Below, in pieces: positions 1 to 7,285 of a stretch of 47,802 nt of DNA; positions within the stretch are counted from its first letter, which is position 1, and each line of letters starts with the position of its first letter. The notes under the pieces were generated by a model. It had not been told where the DNA came from and did no database searches. It saw nothing but the letters and a program-made list of their open reading frames with translations. A program made the position numbers and the translations under genes. Source of the stretch: Curvibacter lanceolatus ATCC 14669 (GTDB taxonomy: Bacteria; Pseudomonadota; Gammaproteobacteria; Burkholderiales; Burkholderiaceae_C); contig NZ_KB906287.1 of assembly GCF_000381265.1 (NCBI RefSeq), positions 1 through 47,802 on the forward strand. Direction: 5' to 3'.

Positions 1-66
1 TGAGGTTGCCCTCGAATTTCGGAGTTCATAGCTCAGCCCGGAGAATGCCGGGAAAGGAGAGAAGAG

Positions 67-402
67 ATGAACGCTGGAGTGATGAGCAGAGCCAAGTACA
101 CCTTGGAGTTCAAGCAAGAAGCCGTCAGGCAGGTCAAGGCAGGACGGCCTGCTGCAGTGGTGGCCAAGACCCTGGGCATGCCCAGCGCTAGCTTGACCAA
201 CTGGGTTCGGGCGGACGCAAAAGGGCAGCTTGGGGTGTCGACAGATGGCAAACCTGCCGCGGTGGTGAGCCCCGAACAGGCCGAGATTGCACGGTTGAAG
301 GCTGAAGTTGCTCGCCTGAAGATGGAGCGCGATATTGCAAAAAAAGCGGCGGCGTACTTTGCACAGGATGTGCTGCAAAGTACGCCTGGATTCACTCGAT
401 GA
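67..402 (+). CDS. IS3-family transposase OrfA
   Basis: OrfA, 111 residues, is the DNA-binding part of the IS3 transposase. Residues about 6-50 form the IS3/IS911 helix-turn-helix (KYTLEFKQEAV and SLTNWV regions). Residues about 80-100 form a leucine-zipper-like heptad segment (EIARLKAEVARLKMER). An AGGAG-type ribosome site lies just before the ATG at 67. The stop overlaps the OrfB ATG (ATGA, 399-402). The slippery A-run lies near its 3' end, so a ribosomal -1 shift would fuse it to OrfB and give the active OrfAB transposase. Intact, with no internal stop. Confidence 0.93.
   Translation: MNAGVMSRAKYTLEFKQEAVRQVKAGRPAAVVAKTLGMPSASLTNWVRADAKGQLGVSTDGKPAAVVSPEQAEIARLKAEVARLKMERDIAKKAAAYFAQDVLQSTPGFTR
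339..345 (+). other. Slippery heptamer for -1 frameshifting (OrfAB)
   Basis: Seven consecutive A residues read A AAA AAA in the OrfA frame. Moving back one base at this site enters the OrfB frame, which is open from 339 through the OrfB start at 399 and adds residues ending KYAWIHS before OrfB. This is the standard IS3-family arrangement for making the OrfAB fusion transposase. No downstream stimulatory hairpin was analysed. Confidence 0.75.
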
Positions 403-1268
403 AGCAACGCTGGCCGATCACGCTGATGTGTGAGGTTTTGCAGGTCAGTCCCAGTGGGTATTTCAGCTGGGACAGGGCTGGCAAGAGAGGCCACGGTGGG
501 CCCACGCGATTTCACAGCGACGAGGCCTTACTCGCCCACATGCGAGCCATCCATGCCCAGGTCAACGGCGAATACGGCTGGCCACGCATGCACAAGGAGT
601 TGTTGGCCAGAGGCATCAGGGTCGGCAAAGACCGGGTGCGCAAGCTGATGCACCGACACGGCATCCGAGCCAGGACGAAGCGCAAATTTGTTGTCACAAC
701 CGACAGCAAACATCGGTTGCCAGTGGCGGCCGACCTGGTTCAACGCCAGTTCAATCCACAGACCCCAAATCGCTTATGGAGCGGAGACATCACGTATATC
801 GCCACGGGCGAGGGGTGGTTGTACCTGGCGGCAGTGCTGGACCTGCACAGCCGTCAGGTGGTGGGCTGGAGCCTTCAAACGCACATGCAAACGAGCCTGG
901 TCAAAGATGCATTGCTGATGGCCTGCTGGCGTCGCCGACCTGCCAAGGGCCTGATCTTTCACAGCGACAGGGGCAGTCAATATTGCAGCGATAGCTTCCA
1001 GGCCACACTCAAGGAGTGGGGCATTGTCAGCTCGATGAGTCGCAAGGGAAATTGCTGGGACAACGCCCCAACTGAGAGTCTGTGGGGCCATTTGAAAACG
1101 GCGTGTGTTCATGGTCGAAAGTTCGCGACCAGAGCCCAAGCAAGGCAGGTGATTTTGGAGTGGATCGGGTTCTACAACCATTCCCGGCTACATTCGACGT
1201 TGGGCTACATGAGCCCCATGCAGTACGAAAATCGCTGGTTGGCGGCGCAGCACAAATCTGCCGCTTGA
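399..1268 (+). CDS. IS3-family transposase OrfB (DDE catalytic subunit)
   Basis: OrfB, 289 residues, is the catalytic half of the IS3 transposase, acting as OrfB or as the frameshift fusion OrfAB. An HTH_21-type segment is at about residues 40-95, followed by the rve integrase core. The DD(35)E triad is visible: D130 (LWSGDITY), D190 (FHSDRGSQY) and E226 (NAPTESLWG), with exactly 35 residues between the last two. The C-terminal [15 protein letters not shown] signature is intact. The frame is complete, so the element is probably still able to move. Confidence 0.94.
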   Translation: MKQRWPITLMCEVLQVSPSGYFSWDRAGKRGHGGPTRFHSDEALLAHMRAIHAQVNGEYGWPRMHKELLARGIRVGKDRVRKLMHRHGIRARTKRKFVVTTDSKHRLPVAADLVQRQFNPQTPNRLWSGDITYIATGEGWLYLAAVLDLHSRQVVGWSLQTHMQTSLVKDALLMACWRRRPAKGLIFHSDRGSQYCSDSFQATLKEWGIVSSMSRKGNCWDNAPTESLWGHLKTACVHGRKFATRAQARQVILEWIGFYNHSRLHSTLGYMSPMQYENRWLAAQHKSAA

Positions 1269-1306
1269 AGACCGGTTATGCACTCCGATTTTCAGGGGCA
1301 ACCTCA

Positions 1307-2839
1307 GAGCGCATCACCGCGCGCATCGCCCTGCGCCAGGTGCGCCCGCGCGAGCTGGTGGCCCTGCAGGTGTCGCTGATCAAGGCCGAGGGCCTGACCC
1401 GCATCGGCCAATGGCCCGAGGGCACCCTGGCCCAGGTGGCCACCGAGCTGCAGGCCCCGCCCGAATGCGCCGCCCTGCTGCAACGCGCCATCCTGCCCGA
1501 GCCCGCGGCCCTGGTGCGCGACGGCGGCGTGATCGCCGAAGGCTTTGACGCCGAACTCGACGAGCTGCGCCACATCCAGAACCACGCTGACAGCTTTCTG
1601 GTCGAGCTGGAGGTGCGCGAGCGCGAGCGCACGGGCATTGCCAACCTGCGCGTGCAATACAACAAGGTGCACGGCTTCTACATCGAAGTCACGCAGGGTC
1701 AGCTCGACAAGGTGCCGGCCGACTACCGCCGGCGCCAGACACTGAAGAACGCCGAACGCTTCATCACGCCCGAACTCAAGGCCTTCGAAGACAAGGCCCT
1801 GTCGGCGCAGGAGCGCGCCCTGGCGCGCGAGAAATGGCTGTACGAGCAGGTGCTGGACGCCTTGCAGGCCCATGTGCCGGCGCTCAGCCGCGTGGCCCGC
1901 GCCATGGCCACGCTGGACGTGCTGTGCACGCTGACCGAGCGCGCGCTGACGCTGGGCTGGAACGCCCCGGTGTTTGCCAAGGAGCCCTGCATCGACATCA
2001 CCCGGGGCCGCCACCCGGTGGTCGAGGCCCGGCTGGCCGAGACTTCGGGCGGCAGCTTCATTGCCAACGACACCCGGCTGGGCTTTCGCCAGCGCATGCA
2101 GATCATCACCGGCCCCAACATGGGCGGTAAATCGACCTACATGCGGCAGGTGGCACTGATCGTGCTTCTGGCCAGCATGGGCAGCCATGTACCCGCCGAG
2201 GCCTGCCGCCTCGGGCCCATCGACGCCATCCACACCCGGATCGGCGCCGCCGACGACCTGGCCAACGCCCAATCGACCTTCATGCTGGAGATGACCGAAG
2301 CCGCCCAGATCCTGCACAGCGCCACGCCCCACAGCCTGGTGCTGATGGACGAGATCGGCCGCGGCACCTCGACCTTCGACGGCCTGGCCCTGGCCTCGGG
2401 CATCGCCACCCAACTGCATGACCGCACCCAGGCCTTCACGCTGTTTGCAACCCACTACTTCGAGCTGACCGAGTTTCCGGCCAAGCACCACCAGGCGGTG
2501 AACGTGCACGTGAGCGCCACCGAGTCGGGCTCGGACATCGTGTTTCTGCACGAGATCCAGAACGGACCGGCCAGCCGCAGCTACGGCATCCAGGTGGCCC
2601 GCCTGGCCGGCATGCCGGTGGCCGTGCTGCACCATGCGCGCCATGCACTGGAGGCGCTGGAGCTGCGGGCCAGCGAATCGCAGGCCCAGGTGGACCTGTT
2701 TGCGCCGCCACCAGCGACCGAGTCCATCGCACCCAGCGCCTTAGAATCCAGGTTTGCCGAGATCGACCCCGACACCCTCAGTCCGCGCGAAGCGCTGGAC
2801 CTGATCTACTCCCTGAAAAAACTAGCGTCTTCCCAATGA
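1307..2839 (+). pseudogene. mutS: mutS, 5'-truncated by IS insertion (DNA mismatch repair ATPase, C-terminal part)
   Basis: About 510 codons of MutS remain, starting with [17 protein letters not shown], which corresponds to roughly residue 350 of a normal protein of about 860 residues. The lever/clamp region, the P-loop GPNMGGKST, the Walker B segment [14 protein letters not shown] and the FATHYFELT motif are all intact. The terminal dimerisation segment is also present. The missing part includes the N-terminal mismatch-recognition domain with its Phe-x-Glu wedge, so this copy cannot recognise mismatches. The reading frame runs back into the IS, allowing a chimeric product from a GTG at 1082. 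The stop overlaps the next gene by four bases. Whether the 5' half survives on the other side of the IS is not visible. Confidence 0.95.
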
Positions 2840-3663
2840 CTTATTGCGTCGCCATCAAACTCAATGCGGGCCTGGTGTTCCTGTCCGATTCGCGCACCAA
2901 CGCCGGTCTCGACCAGATCAGCACCTTCCGCAAGATGATCGTCTACGAAAAGCCGGACGACCGCTTCATGGTGCTGCTGTCGGCGGGCAACCTGAGCATC
3001 TCGCAGTCCATCCGCGAGATCCTGCAGGTCGAGCAGCTCAAGGACCACGAAGGCGGCGATCCCATCACCATCTGGAACGCCAAAAGCATGTTCGACGCCT
3101 GCCGTGTGCTGGGCTCTGCGGTGCGCCGGGTGTATGAGCGCGACGCGGCCTCGCTGCGCCAGGCTGGCGTCGAGTTCAACGTGTCGATGATCTTCGGGGG
3201 GCAGATCAAGGGCGAAGGCATGCGCCTGTTCCAGGTCTACTCGGCGGGCAACTTCATCGAAGCCACCCCTGAGACGCCCTACTTCCAGATCGGTGAATCC
3301 AAATACGGCAAGCCCGTGCTGGACCGCGTCATCACCCCGACCACGCCGCTGGACGAAGCCGCCAAGTGCGCCCTGGTGTCGATGGATTCGACCCTCAAAT
3401 CGAACCTGTCGGTGGGCCTGCCGCTGGACCTGGTGGTGTACGAAGCCCACCAGTTCAAGACCGAGAAGGTCATTTGCATCGACGAGAACAACCCCTACTT
3501 CCGCATGGTGCATGGCAGTTGGGGCCAGAAGCTGCGCGAAGTGTTCGACAGCATCGAAGACCCGATGTGGGGCGATGGCCAGACCGAGGTGCCGCTGATG
3601 GTGCACAGCCCGCGCAGCAAGCCACTGCACAAGATCGCCACCCCGCAAGAAAAGCTGATCTGA
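2836..3663 (+). CDS. Proteasome-type protease Anbu (ancestral beta subunit family)
   Basis: A 275-residue protein of the bacterial Ntn-hydrolase family Anbu, related to HslV and proteasome beta subunits. It begins [12 protein letters not shown]. Removal of Met would expose Thr1, the nucleophile of the family. The proteasome-type Asp17 (SDSRTNAG) and a Lys near position 32 (FRK) are present, so the catalytic set looks intact. Its ATG overlaps the mutS stop (ATGA), implying translational coupling to mutS. In many bacteria Anbu is linked to transglutaminase-like, alpha-E and ATP-grasp genes; none lie nearby here. The physiological substrate is not known. Family assignment is confident; the role is not. 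Confidence 0.9.
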   Translation: MTYCVAIKLNAGLVFLSDSRTNAGLDQISTFRKMIVYEKPDDRFMVLLSAGNLSISQSIREILQVEQLKDHEGGDPITIWNAKSMFDACRVLGSAVRRVYERDAASLRQAGVEFNVSMIFGGQIKGEGMRLFQVYSAGNFIEATPETPYFQIGESKYGKPVLDRVITPTTPLDEAAKCALVSMDSTLKSNLSVGLPLDLVVYEAHQFKTEKVICIDENNPYFRMVHGSWGQKLREVFDSIEDPMWGDGQTEVPLMVHSPRSKPLHKIATPQEKLI

Positions 3664-3692
3664 AACCGCCACCCGTTGGCACCACGGAATCC

Positions 3693-4529
3693 ATGTCACT
3701 GATCATCTTCTCGCACGCCAACAGCTTTCCCGCCGGCACCTACCAGGTCTTGTTCAAGCAGCTGCGGCAACGCGGCTTCAAGGTCAAGGCCCTGGAGCAG
3801 TTCGGGCACGACGAGCGCTACCCCGTCACCAGCAACTGGCCGCACCTGGTGCAGCAACTGGCCGACTTTGCCGAGCGTGAAATCACCAAGGCCGGTGAAC
3901 CGGCCTTTCTGGTCGGCCACTCGCTGGGCGGCTTTCTGAGCGTGATGGCGGCGGCCCGGCACCCCAAACTGGGAGGCCATGGCGTGAAGGGCGTGCTGCT
4001 GATCGACTCGCCGCTGCTGGGCGGCTGGCGTGCCAACGCGCTGGGCGTGATCAAGCAGACCCAGCTGGTGGGTTCGGTGTCGCCCGGAAAGATCAGCCGG
4101 CGCCGGCGCAACGCCTGGGCCAGCGCTGAAGAAGCCCTGGCCCACTTCGAGCACAAGAAGGCCTTTGCCCGCTGGGACCCGCAGGTGCTGCAGGACTACA
4201 TCACCCACGGCACCCGCGACGAAGACGGCCCGCAAGGCCCGCGCCGCGTGCTGTGCTTTGACCGCGACGTGGAAACCGCCATCTACAACACCCTGCCGCA
4301 CAACCTCGATGGCCTGCTGGCCCGCCACCCCCTGCGCTGCCCCGCCGCCTTCATCGGCGGCCTGGCCTCGCAAGAGATGCAACAGGTGGGCATGACCATG
4401 ACCGACAAAGTGGTCAAAGGCCGCATCATGATGCTCGACGGCAGCCACCTGTTCCCCATGGAAAAACCCCTGGCCACCGCCGCCGCCATCGAGGCCAGCC
4501 TGCGCAACCTCGAAACCGCCAAGGCCTGA
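3693..4529 (+). CDS. Alpha/beta fold hydrolase
   Basis: A 278-residue cytosolic alpha/beta hydrolase with no signal peptide. The first strand and oxyanion region are SLIIFSHANSFP (residues 2-13). The nucleophile elbow is GHSLGG, with Ser as nucleophile at about residue 77. A late GSHLFPMEKP segment supplies the probable catalytic His, as in family members that end with a GxH motif. The lid region is rich in Arg (KISRRRRNAW). It lies 29 bases after the Anbu gene on the same strand, so it could be co-transcribed with the mutS remnant and Anbu. Substrate unknown. The ATG at 3693 was chosen because the conserved fold begins immediately after it. Confidence 0.88.
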   Translation: MSLIIFSHANSFPAGTYQVLFKQLRQRGFKVKALEQFGHDERYPVTSNWPHLVQQLADFAEREITKAGEPAFLVGHSLGGFLSVMAAARHPKLGGHGVKGVLLIDSPLLGGWRANALGVIKQTQLVGSVSPGKISRRRRNAWASAEEALAHFEHKKAFARWDPQVLQDYITHGTRDEDGPQGPRRVLCFDRDVETAIYNTLPHNLDGLLARHPLRCPAAFIGGLASQEMQQVGMTMTDKVVKGRIMMLDGSHLFPMEKPLATAAAIEASLRNLETAKA

Positions 4530-4536
4530 AACAAAC

Positions 4537-4900
4537 AGGTCAGGCCGACACCTGACGGCCCTCGGGACCCAAAAACCGAAACGAAGTGAGTGAACGCGGG
4601 GACCGCAAGGCCCCCTTGCGACTCCAACAGACCTGCAACGAAGGCGGGTTGCGGCCCCCTCGGGGGGCTGAGCCCTGCGGCTCCAGGCCTGCCTGCGCAG
4701 GGCTGGACAGGGCGAAGAGCGTCCGCGTCTCGCGGCCGCACGCGGGAGTGACACGAAGTGAGGGGGGGCGTCAGGCCCCCTTCTGAATTCAGCCAGCCTC
4801 AAACGAAGAGGTCAGGCCGGCGCCGGGCCGCCCCAAGGCGGCCTGCGGCCCCCTCGGGGGGCAGGGAGTGACACGCAGTGCACGACCGTGGGGGCCTACT
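4537..4900. repeat. GC-rich imperfect repeat cluster (REP-like) between hydrolase and uppP
   Basis: This gene-free stretch holds several imperfect copies of the same GC-rich pieces. The palindromic core GCGGCCCCCTCGGGGGGC occurs at 4651-4668 and 4845-4862. The segment GGGAGTGACACG(A/C)AGTG occurs at 4744-4760 and 4864-4880. AGGTCAGGCCG occurs at 4537-4547 and 4809-4819. G-rich/C-rich arms such as GGGGGGGCGTCAGGCCCCC can fold into strong hairpins. I see no coding sequence. Blocks of this kind are dispersed in Comamonadaceae genomes (recollection, not checked). The block sits between the 3' ends of convergent genes and may act in transcript end formation. Confidence 0.8.
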
Positions 4901-4902
4901 TC

Positions 4903-5727
4903 CTATGCCGCCCAATGCACCAAACCGCTCCACGCGGTGGCCAGCACCACGATGCCAAAGGCGATGCGGTACCAGGCAAAGGCCACGAAGCTGTGGGTGC
5001 TGATGTAGCGCAGCAACCAGCGCACGCACAGCCAGGCACTCACAAACGAGAACAGCAAGCCCACGCCGAACAGGGGCAGGTCGGCCATGGACAGCAGCGC
5101 CCGCTCTTTGTACAGGCTGTACACGCCCGCCCCGATCAGCGTCGGGATGGCCAGGAAGAAAGAGAAATCGGTGGCGGCCTTGCGGCTCAGGCCCAGCAGC
5201 ATGCCGCCGATGATGGTGGCGCCGCTCCGGCTGGTGCCCGGCACCATGGCCAGGCATTGCACCAGGCCCACCTTGAGGGCGTCGATGGCGGTCATGCTGT
5301 CGACGTTCTGCACATGGGCATCGCTTTGCGGACGCCGCTCGGCCCACAGAATCACCAACCCGCCCAGGATGAAGGTGCTGGCCACCACCTCGGGTGTGAA
5401 CAGATGGGCCTTGATGAACTTGCCGAACAGCAGGCCCAGCACCACGGCGGGCAAGAAGCCCACCAGCACATTGAAAGCGAACAGCCGGGCCCGCATGGAC
5501 ACGGGCAAAGCGGCCACCGTGTCACGTATTTTTTGCCAGTACACCATCACCACGGCAAAGATGGCCCCGGTCTGGATCGCGATGTCGAACACCTTGGCCT
5601 TGTCGTCATCCATGCCCAACAGGGCCCCGGCCAGAATCAAATGCCCGGTCGACGAGATTGGCAGAAATTCGGTCAACCCTTCCACCACCCCCATGACGGC
5701 CGCCTTGGCCAGCAAAACGATATCCAC
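4903..5727 (-). CDS. uppP: Undecaprenyl-diphosphatase UppP (BacA)
   Basis: A 274-residue inner-membrane enzyme that dephosphorylates undecaprenyl pyrophosphate to recycle the lipid carrier for peptidoglycan and other surface polymers, and gives bacitracin tolerance. Family motifs are clear: the N-terminal [17 protein letters not shown] segment (with the conserved Glu and Ser) and the second [10 protein letters not shown] motif. About seven or eight hydrophobic helices fill the rest. Length is normal for the family. The start is a GTG at 5727 with a weak purine-rich AGGGAAA upstream; the first residues DIVLLAKA fit the family. Monocistronic, facing away from the globin cyclase gene. Confidence 0.97.
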   Translation of the reverse strand: MDIVLLAKAAVMGVVEGLTEFLPISSTGHLILAGALLGMDDDKAKVFDIAIQTGAIFAVVMVYWQKIRDTVAALPVSMRARLFAFNVLVGFLPAVVLGLLFGKFIKAHLFTPEVVASTFILGGLVILWAERRPQSDAHVQNVDSMTAIDALKVGLVQCLAMVPGTSRSGATIIGGMLLGLSRKAATDFSFFLAIPTLIGAGVYSLYKERALLSMADLPLFGVGLLFSFVSAWLCVRWLLRYISTHSFVAFAWYRIAFGIVVLATAWSGLVHWAA

Positions 5728-5841
5728 GAATTTCCCTTTCAGTGCAGTCTGAAATTATCGCCGCAGTGCAGCATGAATCCACGGGCAGTGCCCCCACAGC
5801 ACCTGCTTATACTTGCACACCGTTACAAACAAGGCGGCTTG

Positions 5842-5879
5842 GCGACCTGCCTCTTGCCTTCCGACGTGATGCAGGTCGC
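5842..5879. promoter_or_regulatory. Inverted repeat in front of the globin diguanylate cyclase gene
   Basis: A perfect 9-bp dyad: GCGACCTGC at 5842-5850 and GCAGGTCGC at 5871-5879, separated by 20 bases and ending 8 bases before the ATG at 5888. In RNA it would form a stem with a 20-base loop covering the normal ribosome-site region. In DNA it could be an operator. No strong Shine-Dalgarno sequence is visible in front of the gene, so translation or transcription control here is plausible but unproven. Confidence 0.45.
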
Positions 5880-5887
5880 ATCCAACC

Positions 5888-7285
5888 ATGCACGCCCTCC
5901 TCAGCCCCATGACCGATCTTCCCGAGCAGGAATGGGCGAACGCCGTGCAAGCAGCCCCGCAGGCCTGCCGCGAGCTGGTCGCCGGCTTGGCACGGGCGCA
6001 TTGCGCCCCACTCGCCCAACTTTTCTACAACAGCATGCTGGGGCATCCCCAGGCCGCCCGCTTCCTGAACCACGACATCGTGCACCGGCGCCTGCAGGCC
6101 TCGATGGAGCGATGGATCTGCGAGGTGCTGGCCCACCCCACGAGCGATCCGGCGGCCATCGTGGCACTGCAACGCCACGTGGGCGAGGTGCACGCCCGCA
6201 TCCAATTGCCCATCCATCTGGTGGCGCGCGGTGCCCGGGTGCTCAAGCAAGCCTTGTTCGAGCAGTTGGACGCGGCCTGCGGCCACGATGACCCGCTGCA
6301 TCGCCAGGCCATCGCCTACATCAGCGAACTGCTGGACATGGCGCTGGAGCTGATGACCGAGGCCTTTTTGCGCAACTCCCAGCGCGGCGCCCGCAACGAC
6401 GAGGCGTATCGCCTGTTTTCTTTGGGCCAGAACATGTCGGTCGAGCGCGAGCGACAACGCTCGGTGTTGCTCGAATGGGGTCAGGAACTGATGTTCTCCC
6501 TGCACCGGGTGCCTCGGCCAGGCGTGCTGCCCCGCCTGGGCAGCTCGGAGTTCGGCCTGTGGTTCCACCACAAGGCGGCCACGCTGTTCGAGGGCGCCCC
6601 CGAAATGGAGCAGATCCGCGAGTGCATCGAGCGCGTCGACGCCACCGTGCTGCCTCGGCTGGCCCAGGCCGAGCTCCCGGCGGACCAGGCCGCCAGCCTG
6701 GTGCTGGCCCTGCAACAGGAACTGGACAACCTGAAGTTCTTTCTGTCGGGCCTGTTCGAGCATCAACTGGAGGTGGAAAACGGCCGCGACGCACTGACCC
6801 GCCTGCTGAACCGGCGTTTTCTGCCCTCCGTGCTGAACCGTGAGATCGCCCTCTCCAACAGCCAGGGCAAACGTTTTGCGCTGCTGCTGCTCGATGTGGA
6901 CCACTTCAAGCAGGTCAACGACGAGCACGGGCACGACGCCGGCGACCTGGTGTTGCAACAGGCCGCGGCCTTGCTGCTCAATGGCGTGCGCAACGGCGAT
7001 TTCGTGTTCCGCTACGGCGGAGAGGAAATGCTGGTGATGCTGGTCGAAGTGGACGCCGAGTCCAGCCTGCGCATTGCCGAGAACCTGCGTCAGCGTTTTG
7101 CCGACCACGAATTCCAGATCGGCCAGGGTCGGCGCATCGAGCTCACCGTGAGCATCGGCGTGGCGCTGTACGACCACCACCCTGACCCCCAATACCTCAT
7201 CCGCCGCGCCGACCAGGCCATGTACCTGGCCAAGAACAACGGTCGCAACCGGGTCTGGCTGGCTGCCGAGCAGGCCGACGATTGA
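5888..7285 (+). CDS. dosC: Globin-coupled oxygen-sensing diguanylate cyclase (DosC-like)
   Basis: A 465-residue protein with the layout of E. coli DosC. Residues about 15-160 are a sensor globin with the probable proximal heme ligand H102 (VGEVHARIQLP) and a distal-pocket Tyr at Y47 (LFYNSML). A middle helical domain follows (about 170-300), then a GGDEF domain (about 300-460). The active loop reads RYGGEEM (residues 375-381), so the final aromatic residue is Met. The inhibitory c-di-GMP site RxxD (R368-D371, five residues upstream) is intact. It should make c-di-GMP in response to heme-bound oxygen, favouring sessile growth. There is no membrane segment. An internal ATG at codon 8 (5909) is a possible alternative start. 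The 3' end overlaps the convergent surface-protein frame. Confidence 0.9.
   Translation: MHALLSPMTDLPEQEWANAVQAAPQACRELVAGLARAHCAPLAQLFYNSMLGHPQAARFLNHDIVHRRLQASMERWICEVLAHPTSDPAAIVALQRHVGEVHARIQLPIHLVARGARVLKQALFEQLDAACGHDDPLHRQAIAYISELLDMALELMTEAFLRNSQRGARNDEAYRLFSLGQNMSVERERQRSVLLEWGQELMFSLHRVPRPGVLPRLGSSEFGLWFHHKAATLFEGAPEMEQIRECIERVDATVLPRLAQAELPADQAASLVLALQQELDNLKFFLSGLFEHQLEVENGRDALTRLLNRRFLPSVLNREIALSNSQGKRFALLLLDVDHFKQVNDEHGHDAGDLVLQQAAALLLNGVRNGDFVFRYGGEEMLVMLVEVDAESSLRIAENLRQRFADHEFQIGQGRRIELTVSIGVALYDHHPDPQYLIRRADQAMYLAKNNGRNRVWLAAEQADD

Larger units (their letters stand above)
1..1306 (+). mobile_element. IS3-family insertion sequence inserted in mutS
   Basis: A complete IS3-family element. 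Its ends are imperfect terminal inverted repeats: TGAGGTTGCCC at the left, and GGGCAACCTCA ending at 1306 at the right. The similarity continues inward, since the right end read on the minus strand gives a CGGAGTGCATA-type stretch matching CGGAGTTCATA on the left. Two overlapping frames inside encode OrfA and OrfB, with a run of seven A residues for -1 frameshifting. The right end abuts mutS codons directly. The left flank is outside the window, so the target-site duplication cannot be seen. The window beginning exactly at base 1 of the element suggests a contig or window break at a repeat. Confidence 0.93.
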
